Origin: DASUPK01 sp036505735
GTDB lineage: Bacteria > Actinomycetota > Thermoleophilia > Solirubrobacterales > 70-9
NCBI GenBank assembly: GCA_036505735.1
Contig: DASXSZ010000077.1
Coordinates: forward strand, 1-25,430
Direction: 5' to 3'
Length of the DNA: 25,430 nucleotides
A model generated the notes under the pieces. It was not told the DNA's origin. It ran no database searches and saw only the letters and a program-made list of their open reading frames with translations. Every line of letters begins with the position of its first letter. Within the stretch, counting starts at the first letter, position 1. The position numbers and the translations under genes were made by a program. Positions 15,033-23,129 of the stretch are shown in pieces.

Positions 15033-16163
15033 TTGGCGCACGGCTCCGTCGCGACACCCGCGTTCATCCCGCTCGCGACGAAGGGGAGCGTCCGCGGTCT
15101 CTCGTCGAGGGAGGTGGCCGAGCTCGGCTACGAGCTGGTGCTGGGCAACACGTTCCACCTCCACCTGGCGCCGGGCGAGCAGGCGATCGCGGACCGGGGT
15201 GGCCTGCGCCGATTCATGGGTTGGGAGAGGGCGATCATCACCGATTCCGGAGGGTTCCAGGTCTTCTCGCTCGCGCACGGCGGCGTGGCAGACGAGATCA
15301 AGGGGCGGCGCGGAAGCGTCGCGGGCGGGGCCAAGGTGGAGGTCTCGGAGGAAGGGGTCGCCTTCCAGTCGCTCCTAGACGGCTCGAGCCGCTTCCTCGG
15401 CCCGGAGGAGTCGATGCGGATCCAGGCAGCGCTCGACTCGGACATCGCCCTGACCTTCGACGAGTGCACGCCATTCCACGCCGATCGCGATTACACCGCG
15501 CGCTCAACCGAGCGCACGCACCGCTGGCTCGACCGCTGCCTCGCCTGGCACGAGGCCGAGGGGCCGGCGACGCAGGCAATCTTCGGGATCGTCCAGGGCG
15601 GGGTCCATGAGGACCTACGCCGGGAATCCGCGGAGCGGAACTCCGCTGCCCCCGTCGACGGGATCGCGATCGGGGGGACGCTCGGCCGCGAGAAGGCGGA
15701 GATGCACCGCGTGCTCGGCTTCACGCTGCCGCTGCTGCCCACCGACGCGCCGCGGCACCTGCTCGGCATCGGCGAGATCGACGATCTGATGGCTGGCATC
15801 GGGATGGGCATCGACCTCTTCGATTGCGCGATCCCTACACGGCTCGCGCGGCACGGGACCGCGCTCGCGCCGGATCCCGCCGGGCGATTCCGGATCGACC
15901 TGACGAAGTCGGCATACGCGGGCGACGACTCGCCGATCGTCGCGGGTTGCGCCTGTGAGGTCTGCAGCCGTCACAGCCGGGCGTACCTGCACTACCTGGC
16001 GCGCAACAAGGATCTGACCGGCACCCGCCTGCTCACGCTCCACAACCTGACCTACATGGAGCGCCTGTTCTCCGGCGCCCGCGAGGCGATAGCCGCCGGC
16101 CGCTTCTCCGTCTATTCGGCGGCGGTGATCGATGGGGCGTCACCGTGGCAGGCGCAGAGCTGA
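15033..16163 (+). CDS. tgt: tRNA-guanine transglycosylase (queuosine pathway)
   Basis: TGT swaps G34 of GUN-anticodon tRNAs for preQ1 or queuine. Visible motifs: LGNTFHLHLAPG, the substrate Asp in TDSGGFQVFSL, FDECTPFHADRDY, the nucleophile Asp in MGIDLFDCAIPTR, and the zinc site CACEVC with a later His in LTLHNLTYM. The usual bacterial recognition loop GGLAVGE is altered to GGTLGRE. From the TTG at 15033 the product is 376 residues, but an ungapped match to the E. coli-type N-terminus (RFEIQARDGAARTG, then HG.VATPAF) starts near 14982, in the same open frame. No ATG, GTG or TTG exists in any frame in 14944-15000, so the true start is either this TTG (losing the first strands) or a rare codon such as ATC 14958, ATT 14991 or CTG 15024. 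queA or other queuosine genes are not in the window. Confidence 0.9.
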   Translation: MAHGSVATPAFIPLATKGSVRGLSSREVAELGYELVLGNTFHLHLAPGEQAIADRGGLRRFMGWERAIITDSGGFQVFSLAHGGVADEIKGRRGSVAGGAKVEVSEEGVAFQSLLDGSSRFLGPEESMRIQAALDSDIALTFDECTPFHADRDYTARSTERTHRWLDRCLAWHEAEGPATQAIFGIVQGGVHEDLRRESAERNSAAPVDGIAIGGTLGREKAEMHRVLGFTLPLLPTDAPRHLLGIGEIDDLMAGIGMGIDLFDCAIPTRLARHGTALAPDPAGRFRIDLTKSAYAGDDSPIVAGCACEVCSRHSRAYLHYLARNKDLTGTRLLTLHNLTYMERLFSGAREAIAAGRFSVYSAAVIDGASPWQAQS

Positions 16164-16183
16164 CCGCCCGCGCGCGAGACCGG

Positions 16184-17380
16184 CTACTTGGTGTTGTCGT
16201 CGACGACCTGCTTGAGCGCGTCGATCTGGTCGTTGATGTTCTCCTTGACGACCTGATCGAGGTCGATCTTGCCGCCCCCGCTGCTCGAGGCGAGGACCAC
16301 GATCGCGGCGACCACCGCCGCCAGCAGCAGGATCGCGATCAGCGCGAGCAGGTTCCGGGCCACCGTCGGGGCGCGGCGGCGGCGCGGCTGCTGAACCGGA
16401 CGGGGCTGCCGTGGGGCGACCGGCCGCCGCTGGGGACGCCGCTGCGTCCGGGTGCGGGGCATGTGGCGGGTGGCCGCGGTCGGCGCTTCGCCGCCCAGGA
16501 TCCGGGTCGCGGCGGTCCCGGTCGGCGACTCGCCGGTCAGGCCGCGGCGCAGGGCGTCCGCGAGCTCGCCGGCGGCGGCGAACCTGCGTCCCGGATCGGA
16601 CTCCAGGGCGACGAGCACTGCATCGCCGACCGCCTGCGGGACGTCATCGCTGTATGAGCTCGGGTGCAGGGGCTGCTCCGATTGCTGCCGGACGGCCAGC
16701 TCGGCGAGGGAGGCGCCCTCGTAGGGCAGCCGTCCCGTGAGGAACTGGTACAGGACGACACCCAGCGAGTAGACGTCGGACGAGGGGGTCGCTTCCTCGC
16801 CGCGGGCCTGCTCGGGAGCCAGGTAGGCGGCGGTGCCGACCACTGACCCGACCTGCGTGATCCGCGTCTGCTCGCTGGCGCGGGCGATCCCGAAGTCGGC
16901 GAGCTTCACTGTCGTGTCGCCGCCGCCCGCGGGCCCGCCGATGATCATCAGGTTCCCGGGCTTGACGTCGCGGTGGATGATCCCGTGGCGGTGGGCGTAG
17001 TCCAGGCCGGCGCACGCCTGCACGCCGATCTCGACCGTCGCCTCGGGGTCGAGCCTGCCCTCGGACTGGAGCAGCTGGGCGCCGGAGCGGCCGCGGACGT
17101 ACTCCATGACGATGTAGTGCCGTCCCGAGTCGATGCCGGTGTCGTAGACCTGGACGATGTTGGGGTGGACGAGCTTCGCCACGGCGAGGGCCTCCCGCCG
17201 GAACCGGGCGACGAAGCGCTCGTCGTCGGAGAGGTGCTCGGCGAGGATCTTCACCGCGACGGTCCGCTCCAGCATCGTGTCGGTCGCGCGGAAGACGGAT
17301 GACATCCCGCCGCTGCCGAGGCGGTCCTCGATCCGGTAGCGATCCGAGATCAGCTCGCCCTTGGGGCTGCGCGGGCTCAT
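16184..17380 (-). CDS. Membrane Ser/Thr protein kinase (PknB-like kinase domain, no PASTA)
   Basis: A 398-residue Hanks-type kinase. The Gly-rich loop GSGGMSSVF is at 22-30, VAVK lysine K44, the catalytic loop HRDVKPGN with D138, DFG at 162-164, and APEQ at about 188-191. A basic Pro/Arg-rich juxtamembrane region (about 305-337) leads to one transmembrane helix (344-364) and a short outside tail of about 34 residues ending DQIDALKQVVDDNTK. There are no PASTA repeats, so muropeptide sensing as in PknB is not expected. The start at 17380 overlaps the upstream lipoprotein stop (ATGA) and has GGAGG nearby; a longer frame with a His/Asp-rich N-terminus is the antisense-like shadow of the lipoprotein's Thr tail. 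It converges on tgt with 20 bp between stops. The lipoprotein is the natural candidate partner for the short outer tail; this is inference. Confidence 0.94.
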   Translation of the reverse strand: MSPRSPKGELISDRYRIEDRLGSGGMSSVFRATDTMLERTVAVKILAEHLSDDERFVARFRREALAVAKLVHPNIVQVYDTGIDSGRHYIVMEYVRGRSGAQLLQSEGRLDPEATVEIGVQACAGLDYAHRHGIIHRDVKPGNLMIIGGPAGGGDTTVKLADFGIARASEQTRITQVGSVVGTAAYLAPEQARGEEATPSSDVYSLGVVLYQFLTGRLPYEGASLAELAVRQQSEQPLHPSSYSDDVPQAVGDAVLVALESDPGRRFAAAGELADALRRGLTGESPTGTAATRILGGEAPTAATRHMPRTRTQRRPQRRPVAPRQPRPVQQPRRRRAPTVARNLLALIAILLLAAVVAAIVVLASSSGGGKIDLDQVVKENINDQIDALKQVVDDNTK

Positions 17381-17877
17381 GGTCCTCCAGGTCCGATCCC
17401 CCCGGAGGCGCCCGGGGTGGTGGTCTGCGTCGTCTGGGTCTGCGTCGTCGTGGTCGGCTGGGTCTGCGTGGGGGTGGTCGTGGTGCTCGGCCGCGTCTTG
17501 GTCGTGGTCGTCGACTCGGTGGTCGACTCGGTCGTCGAGGGAGTGCTGGTGGTCGTCCTGCCCTCGCACTGGCTCGGATCGGCGAGCAGGAGCTTGAGCT
17601 GGTTGGCGCCGTTCTCCAGCGCCTGTTTGACGTCGGAGTTGACGCTGGAGGGGAGGTCCTGGACGTCGGCGATCAGCTCCTCGGTCTTGTCACCGGCGAC
17701 CACGCAGCTGCCGACGTCCACGTTGGCCTTGATCTCGTCGATCTTCGAGGTCAGCACGGCCGCCTCCTGCGCGGACAGGGAGGGGGAGGGGCCGCCGTTC
17801 CCACCGCAGCCGAGCATGGCCGCGGAGGCGGCCGCCAGCATCAGGGCAAGCAGAATCGGCCGGAGCATCTTCGGCAT
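17377..17877 (-). CDS. Thr-rich lipoprotein co-transcribed with the Ser/Thr kinase
   Basis: A 166-residue lipoprotein with no recognised family. A signal peptide ends MLGC (lipidated Cys24). Residues about 34-100 form a mostly helical small domain with two Cys (C58, C104) that could form a disulphide. Residues about 107-154 are a low-complexity Thr/Ser/Gln/Pro tail (repeated TTEST and TQTQTT), then a Gly/Pro end. Such tails usually span the wall and in actinobacteria may be O-mannosylated. The start at 17877 is chosen because TAGTAT lies exactly 7 nt upstream, the leaderless layout; upstream in-frame starts overlap that box. The stop overlaps the kinase ATG, so the two are translated together. 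The function is unknown; a sensor or tether for the kinase is possible. Confidence 0.78.
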   Translation of the reverse strand: MPKMLRPILLALMLAAASAAMLGCGGNGGPSPSLSAQEAAVLTSKIDEIKANVDVGSCVVAGDKTEELIADVQDLPSSVNSDVKQALENGANQLKLLLADPSQCEGRTTTSTPSTTESTTESTTTTKTRPSTTTTPTQTQPTTTTQTQTTQTTTPGASGGIGPGGP

Positions 17878-17884
17878 CGCGGCG

Positions 17885-17890
17885 ATACTA
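17885..17890 (-). promoter_or_regulatory. -10 element for the leaderless lipoprotein-kinase operon
   Basis: TAGTAT on minus, 7 nt before the ATG at 17877. No Shine-Dalgarno is present between them. Confidence 0.6.
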
Positions 17891-17933
17891 GCCATGCCGC
17901 TTTCAACGCTCGATCTCGGCCGATCCCTCGCCG

Positions 17934-18671
<738 letters not shown>

Positions 18672-18718
18672 GGGGATCGGACGTCCGGGGGCGGGCCGGG
18701 GGGCCCGAGGCAGCCGTT

Positions 18719-18725
18719 TATCGTA
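18719..18725. promoter_or_regulatory. Symmetric bidirectional -10 element
   Basis: TATCGTA reads as TATCGT on plus (6 nt before the GTG at 18731, leaderless spacing) and as TACGAT on minus (start near 18713, leader of about 42 nt to the phosphoesterase GTG). One short symmetric site may drive both divergent genes. AGGGAGG directly before the plus GTG is too close to act as a normal Shine-Dalgarno. Confidence 0.5.
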
Positions 18726-18730
18726 GGGAG

Positions 18731-19981
18731 GTGCCCGCCCGATCATCGTCCAAATGGCTGCGGCTCGGCGCCACCGCGGTCGCCGCGGTCGTGGTCGCGG
18801 AGGGTGCCGCCTGGCTTCTGCGCCCCCGCGACATCGAGCAGCCGGTCCACGCCGACGAGAACGCCTACTTCTCCCACGCCGAGCTCACCAAGGCGCGCGA
18901 CTACGCCTCCGGACAGCGACTGATCCTGGTCGGCGGGCTGCTCGCCGAGGGCGCGGTCCTCGTCCTGCTCGCGACTGGGCGCCCGGCTGGCACCCGGAGG
19001 GCGCTCGAGCGCCTCGCGGCCCGGCCGATCCTCGGTGGCGCGGCCGCCGCCGCAGGCCTCTCGGTGGCCGTCGCGGTGGTCACGGGGCCGTTCGGAGTCT
19101 GGGCGCATGAGCGGTCGGTCGACGTGGGCCTGTCCACCCAGTCGTTGGGCGGCTGGTTCGGCGACTGGCTCAAGGGAACCGCGATCGGAGCGATCCTCGC
19201 CGGTCTGGTCGGAACCTTCGCGCTGGCCCTGATGCGCCGCTTCGGCGGGCGCTGGTGGATTCCGGGCAGCGTCGCCGTCGTGCTCGCCGCGGCGCTGTTC
19301 ACCTGGATCGCCCCGGTGGTCCTCGCGCCCCTGTTCAACAAGTTCGAGACGCTCCAGCCGGGCGAGGCGCGCAGCGACGTCCTCGAGCTGGCGCGGAAGG
19401 CCGACGTGGACGTGGGGCAGGTCTATCGCGTCGACGCCAGTAGGCGCACGACCGCGATCAACGCCTACGTCAACGGGATCGGCTCCTCCAAGCGCGTCGT
19501 GCTCTACGACACGCTGCTCAACGACCTGAACAGAGGCGAGCGGCGCGCCGTTGTCGCCCACGAGCTCGGGCATGTGCACGGCAACGACATCCAGCGGGGC
19601 CTGCTCTTCGTCGCGATCGTCGCCCCGCTCTCGCTGATCTTCGCCTCCGGCATGGCCGGGGCGCTGGCCCGGCGGCAGGGGGTGGCGCCCGGCCGGCCCG
19701 CCTACCTGCCGGCCTTCGCCCTCGCGATCGCGGTCACCTCGTTCGTGATCGGGATCGCGGGCAACCAGCTCTCGCGGGGCGTCGAGGCTCGGGCCGACAC
19801 CTTCTCGCTCCAGCTCACCGACGATCCCCGGGGGATGATCGAGCTGCAGCAGCAGCTGGCCGACCGCAATCTCGCCGACCCCGACCCACCCGGCGTCTTC
19901 AGCTTCCTGTTCGGGACGCACCCGCCGACCATCGACCGCATCGGGGCGGCCCTCGCCTGGGAGCAGGGCGAGCGCCCGTGA
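18731..19981 (+). CDS. Ste24/HtpX-type M48 family integral membrane metalloprotease
   Basis: A 416-residue membrane protease. A signal-anchor helix near the N-terminus is followed by several hydrophobic segments (about 55-75, 95-115, 145-165, 177-200). The zinc site HExxH is H277-H281 in VVAHELGHVHGND, with the third ligand E352 in RGVEARADTFSL. The C-terminal FGTHPPTIDRI is shared by the CAAX-protease-1-like M48A group. In bacteria such proteins degrade membrane or exported proteins; the target is unknown. The GTG at 18731 follows TATCGT by 6 nt. The stop overlaps the rlmH start (GTGA). Confidence 0.92.
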   Translation: MPARSSSKWLRLGATAVAAVVVAEGAAWLLRPRDIEQPVHADENAYFSHAELTKARDYASGQRLILVGGLLAEGAVLVLLATGRPAGTRRALERLAARPILGGAAAAAGLSVAVAVVTGPFGVWAHERSVDVGLSTQSLGGWFGDWLKGTAIGAILAGLVGTFALALMRRFGGRWWIPGSVAVVLAAALFTWIAPVVLAPLFNKFETLQPGEARSDVLELARKADVDVGQVYRVDASRRTTAINAYVNGIGSSKRVVLYDTLLNDLNRGERRAVVAHELGHVHGNDIQRGLLFVAIVAPLSLIFASGMAGALARRQGVAPGRPAYLPAFALAIAVTSFVIGIAGNQLSRGVEARADTFSLQLTDDPRGMIELQQQLADRNLADPDPPGVFSFLFGTHPPTIDRIGAALAWEQGERP

Positions 19982-20394
19982 GGGTGACGCTGATCGCGGT
20001 CGGCAAGGTCAAGGCGCCCTTCGCGGAGGCCGACGCGCACTACCGGAAGATGCTGCAGCGCCACCAGCCGGTCGAGGTGATCGAGGTGCGGGACGAGGTC
20101 AACGTCGAGGGGCGGATCCCGCCGCGGACGCACGTGATCGCGCTCGACCGCGGCGGCCGGGGAATGAGCTCGCAAGCGTGGAGCAGGTGGCTCTCCGAGC
20201 GCCAGATCGACGCCCGGGACCTCTGCTTCCTGATCGGCGGCCCGGAGGGGCTGTCGGCCCGCACCATGGCTCTCGCGAACGAGCGGATCTCGCTCGGCCC
20301 GCAGACCATGGCCCATCAGCTCGCCCGCATCGCCCTGCTCGAGCAGCTCTTCCGCGCGACGAAGATCCTCGCCGGCGAGCCCTACCACCTCTAG
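19978..20394 (+). CDS. rlmH: 23S rRNA (pseudouridine1915-N3)-methyltransferase RlmH
   Basis: A 138-residue SPOUT methyltransferase that methylates pseudouridine 1915 of 23S rRNA on assembled ribosomes. The trefoil-knot SAM site is IGGPEGL (86-92), followed by ISLGPQTMAHQLARIALLEQLFRA and the family C-terminus GEPYH. The length is slightly below the 155 residues of E. coli RlmH. The final residue is Leu after YH, where many homologues end YHK or YH. It starts with GTG inside the end of the protease gene (4-base overlap) and is followed by argS after 21 bp. Confidence 0.94.
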   Translation: MRVTLIAVGKVKAPFAEADAHYRKMLQRHQPVEVIEVRDEVNVEGRIPPRTHVIALDRGGRGMSSQAWSRWLSERQIDARDLCFLIGGPEGLSARTMALANERISLGPQTMAHQLARIALLEQLFRATKILAGEPYHL

Positions 20395-20402
20395 CCGATC
20401 CG

Positions 20403-20408
20403 TAGGAT
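20403..20408 (+). promoter_or_regulatory. -10 element for leaderless argS
   Basis: TAGGAT followed by exactly 7 nt and the ATG at 20416. No Shine-Dalgarno is present. It sits in the 21 bp after the rlmH stop. Confidence 0.6.
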
Positions 20409-20415
20409 CGAAGCA

Positions 20416-22062
20416 ATGGGAGATCCGGTCGCAGAGCTGCGCTCCGCCGTCCAGGCCGCCGCCGCGTCACTGCTCGACGGCGCCGAGGGCGAGCGCTCCG
20501 AGCCCTCGCTCGAGCGGCCCCCGAAGGCGGAGTTCGGCGACTACTCGACCAATGCCGCGATGCTGCTCGCGCCGGCGCTGGGCGAGCAGCCGCGGGGTAC
20601 CGCGGAGCGGCTCGCCGACCAGCTCGGCCGGATCCTGGAGGGAAGCCTGGAGAAGGTGGAGGTAGCCGGGCCCGGCTTCCTCAATCTCTTCCTCTCCGAC
20701 GCCTGGTACCGGGCCGCCGCCGGCGAGCTCGCCGCTCAGGGGGAGAGAGTCGGGAGACCGCGACTCCCGGATGAGGTCTCCGCCGAGAAGGTCAACGTCG
20801 AGTTCGTCTCCGCCAACCCGACCGGTCCCGTGACCGCCGCCGGCGGCAGGGGCGCGGCGCTCGGCGACTCGATCGCCCGCGTGCTCGAGTTCGTCGGGCA
20901 TCCGGTGGAGCGGGAGTACTACGTCAACGATCGCGGCGGCCAGATCGACCGGTTCGCCGCCTCGATCGCGGCGCGGATGACCGGCGGACCGCTGCCCGAG
21001 GACGGCTACGAGGGCGACTACGTGGTGGAGATCGGCCGCAGCCTCGAGGGCGAGGGAGTGGACCCGGAGGATCTCGATGCCGTCGCGCGCCGGGGCGTCG
21101 CCCTGATGGTGGCAGCCGCGGAGGAGACCCTGCACCGCTACGGGGTCGCCTTCGACGTCTGGTCCTCGGAGCGCGCGATGCACGAGTCGCGCGCCGTGGA
21201 GCGGGCGCTCGGGGACGCCCGCGAGGCCGGCCACGTCTACGAGAGCGAGGGCGCGACCTGGCTCCGCACGACGACGTTCGGGGACGACAAGGACCGCGTC
21301 CTGATCCGCTCCGATGGAGATTCGACTTACTTCCTCTCCGACATCGCCTATCACCGGGACAAGCTCGACCGCGGGGCGAAGCGGCTGATCGACGTGCTGG
21401 GCGCCGACCATCACGGCTACGTCGAGCGCCTGCGGGCAGGCCTGGCCGCGCTGGGCTACGACCCGGGCGCCCTCGAGGTGGCGATCATGCAGCTCGTTCA
21501 CGTCGTCGAGGGCGGCGAGAGGGCCCAGATGTCCAAGCGCCGTGGCGAGTTCGTCACGCTCGACGAGCTGATCGACGACATCGGCGCCGACGCGGCGCGC
21601 TTCTTCATGCTGCAGCGCAGCCACGACACGACCGTCGACCTCGACCTCGAGCTCGCCCGCAAGACCTCCAACGAGAACCCGGTCTACTACGTCCAGTACG
21701 CCCACGCCCGGATCGCGAGCATCCTGCGAAAGGCTGGGGAGGGGGCGGAGGAGCGCGCCGCCGCCGCGGACTTCGCCGCCGCCGAGTTGCTCATGGAGCC
21801 TTCGGAACGGACTCTGATCAAACAGCTCTGCGAGCTACCCGGGGAGGTTGCCGAGACCGCGGAGCGCCGCGCCCCGCACCGGCTCTGCGCCTACGCGATG
21901 GAGGTGGCACGCGACTTCCACGCCTTCTACCGGGACTGCCAGGTGATCGGCGCCGAGGGGGCCGGCGTCGAGGGGTCACGCCTCGGCCTCTGCCTGCTCA
22001 CCAAGCGCACGATTGCCCGGACGCTTGGGCTACTGGGCATCGCGGCTCCCGAGCGCATGTAG
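20416..22062 (+). CDS. argS: Arginyl-tRNA synthetase with degenerate HIGH motif
   Basis: A 548-residue class I ArgRS that charges tRNA-Arg. An N-terminal Add-1 domain (EFGDYSTNAAMLLAPAL) is followed by the Rossmann catalytic core (VEFVSANPTGPV, REYYVNDRGGQIDRF, DVWSSE, WLRTTTFGDDKDRVLIRSDG, YFLSDIAYHRDK, LGADHHGY), the KMSKS counterpart QMSKRRG (371-377), and the DALR anticodon-binding domain to the normal C-terminal ending APERM. Where bacterial enzymes have HIGH/HVGH, this protein has TAAG (140-143); actinobacterial enzymes such as the mycobacterial one keep HIGG, so here the first His is also gone. Everything else looks intact and it is the only argS in the window, so it is probably active, but that is inference. 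Transcription appears leaderless from TAGGAT. Confidence 0.95.
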   Translation: MGDPVAELRSAVQAAAASLLDGAEGERSEPSLERPPKAEFGDYSTNAAMLLAPALGEQPRGTAERLADQLGRILEGSLEKVEVAGPGFLNLFLSDAWYRAAAGELAAQGERVGRPRLPDEVSAEKVNVEFVSANPTGPVTAAGGRGAALGDSIARVLEFVGHPVEREYYVNDRGGQIDRFAASIAARMTGGPLPEDGYEGDYVVEIGRSLEGEGVDPEDLDAVARRGVALMVAAAEETLHRYGVAFDVWSSERAMHESRAVERALGDAREAGHVYESEGATWLRTTTFGDDKDRVLIRSDGDSTYFLSDIAYHRDKLDRGAKRLIDVLGADHHGYVERLRAGLAALGYDPGALEVAIMQLVHVVEGGERAQMSKRRGEFVTLDELIDDIGADAARFFMLQRSHDTTVDLDLELARKTSNENPVYYVQYAHARIASILRKAGEGAEERAAAADFAAAELLMEPSERTLIKQLCELPGEVAETAERRAPHRLCAYAMEVARDFHAFYRDCQVIGAEGAGVEGSRLGLCLLTKRTIARTLGLLGIAAPERM

Positions 22063-22089
22063 TGACGCGACTCGCCCGTCGAAGCGTCA
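22063..22089. terminator. Hairpin between convergent argS and ccmH
   Basis: TGACGC (22063-22068) pairs with GCGTCA (22084-22089), and inside it GAC (22069-22071) pairs with GTC (22078-22080), leaving a small bulge. It sits exactly between the convergent stops and could end both transcripts; there is no T-run. Confidence 0.4.
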
Positions 22090-22569
22090 GGGGTCGTGAG
22101 AGGCGAGATCCCTTTCGAGGCGCGCAGCGTCGTCGGGGTCGAGCGGCTCAGCGTCATCGCCGCGGCGGGGGCGCCGGGCGAGCCGCGCGGCGCCGAGGAT
22201 CAGACCGAGGATCGCCAGTGCGATCAACAGGCCTGGCACGATCCAGGCCGCGAGGTCGATGCCATGGCCACTGGGGGTGGCGAGGACGCGGGGACCGTAC
22301 TGGGCGACGAGCGCGTTCTTGATCTGGTCCTTGCTCTGGCCCTCGTCGATCAGCTTGCGGATCAGCGCCCGCTCCCGGTCGGCCTGCGGGGACTGGGACT
22401 CCTCCAGCAGGGTTCCGCAGATCGTGCACATCACCTCGTCCTCGATGTCCGGCAGGTTCGCCTGGGGCGTGACCGCGGATGCCGCCGGCGCGAGGGTGAA
22501 GAGCGCGACCAGCGCCGGGATGGCCGCTAGACGGCCGAGCGTGGCGGAGGTCCGTCCCCGGCGGATCAC
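22087..22569 (-). CDS. ccmH: Cytochrome c maturation protein CcmH
   Basis: A 160-residue exported protein of the CcmH family, which handles apocytochrome cysteine thiols before haem attachment. A signal peptide (to about residue 32) is followed by the active-site CxxC, C48-T-I-C51, in the actinobacterial-type block DEVMCTICGTLLEESQSPQADRERALI, then LVAQYGPRVLATP and one C-terminal helix (about 106-125) with a short charged tail. The usual proteobacterial LRCxxC is replaced by VMCTIC. The start GTG at 22569 overlaps the thioredoxin stop (GTGA), so it is the second gene of a two-gene operon. Confidence 0.9.
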   Translation of the reverse strand: MIRRGRTSATLGRLAAIPALVALFTLAPAASAVTPQANLPDIEDEVMCTICGTLLEESQSPQADRERALIRKLIDEGQSKDQIKNALVAQYGPRVLATPSGHGIDLAAWIVPGLLIALAILGLILGAARLARRPRRGDDAEPLDPDDAARLERDLASHDP

Positions 22570-23090
22570 GAGCGGGTTGTGATCAGCGGCACGACCGTCC
22601 GGTCCAGGTAGCTCTGGTCGACGGGCCCCCGCCGGATCAGCTCGACGCGGCCCTGCGGATCGATCAGGAAGGACTCGGGGAAGCCGGTCATCCCGTAGGC
22701 CTCTCGGCGATCCTGGCCGTCCCCCTCGCGCAGCTGCGGATAGGTAAGCCCGTAGCGGTGAACGAAGGCAAGCGCGTCATCGGTCGCGTCATCGAGATTG
22801 ATTCCGAGCACGGTGAAGTCTTCGCCGGCGTGCGCCTTCTGGAAGCCCTCCAGGACCGGCGACTCGGCCTTGCACGGCTCGCACCAGGAGGCCCAGAAGT
22901 TGACCAGCACCCATTTGCCGCGGTAGTCGGCGATCTGCCCGGTGCCCGACGAGCCGAGTATGGACAGGGGTTTGTCCGGGGCGGTGTCCCCGACCGACAG
23001 GGACGCCTCGCCCTTGCTCAGCAGGCCAAAACCGAGCAGGCCGACCACCGCAAGCACGGCGATCACGACCGCGAAAGACTTCGAGCTCAC
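22566..23090 (-). CDS. ResA/CcmG-type membrane-anchored thioredoxin
   Basis: A 174-residue thiol-disulphide oxidoreductase facing outside. An N-terminal anchor helix (about 6-24) is followed by a thioredoxin fold with WASWCEPC (C70, C73) and a cis-Pro in TGFPESFLID. The SVGDTAPDKPLSIL start and the Glu in the CEPC motif are as in ResA/CcmG, which reduce apocytochrome c. It is operonic with ccmH, which supports that role. The start at 23090 (GTG, MSSKSFAVV) is chosen because TAGCCT lies 7 nt upstream and a longer frame to 23144 would run through the tRNA gene. Confidence 0.9.
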   Translation of the reverse strand: MSSKSFAVVIAVLAVVGLLGFGLLSKGEASLSVGDTAPDKPLSILGSSGTGQIADYRGKWVLVNFWASWCEPCKAESPVLEGFQKAHAGEDFTVLGINLDDATDDALAFVHRYGLTYPQLREGDGQDRREAYGMTGFPESFLIDPQGRVELIRRGPVDQSYLDRTVVPLITTRS

Positions 23091-23097
23091 CCCCGGA

Positions 23098-23103
23098 AGG
23101 CTA
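23098..23103 (-). promoter_or_regulatory. -10 element for the leaderless thioredoxin-ccmH operon
   Basis: TAGCCT on minus, 7 nt before the GTG at 23090, with no Shine-Dalgarno. It is divergent to the tRNA promoter in the same 39-bp gap. Confidence 0.5.
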
Positions 23104-23114
23104 GTGAGCCGACC

Positions 23115-23120
23115 TAGAAT
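23115..23120 (+). promoter_or_regulatory. -10 element of the tRNA-Gly gene
   Basis: TAGAAT ends 9 nt before the mature tRNA 5' end, which would give a 5' leader of only about 3 nt. No clear -35 is visible. Confidence 0.45.
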
Positions 23121-23129
23121 GTCCCGAGC

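Noticed and set aside
17500..17545. Short tandem repeat (GTCGACTCGGT units)
   Set aside because: It is codon-level repetition of the Thr/Ser-rich lipoprotein tail rather than a separate DNA element.
17381..17569. His/Asp-rich N-terminal extension of the Ser/Thr kinase
   Set aside because: It is another frame of the Thr-rich repeat coding of the upstream lipoprotein; the ATG at 17380 gives a normal kinase start and an ATGA overlap.
20467..21705. Minus-strand open frame of about 410 codons opposite argS
   Set aside because: Antisense shadow of argS with no domain signal or start context.
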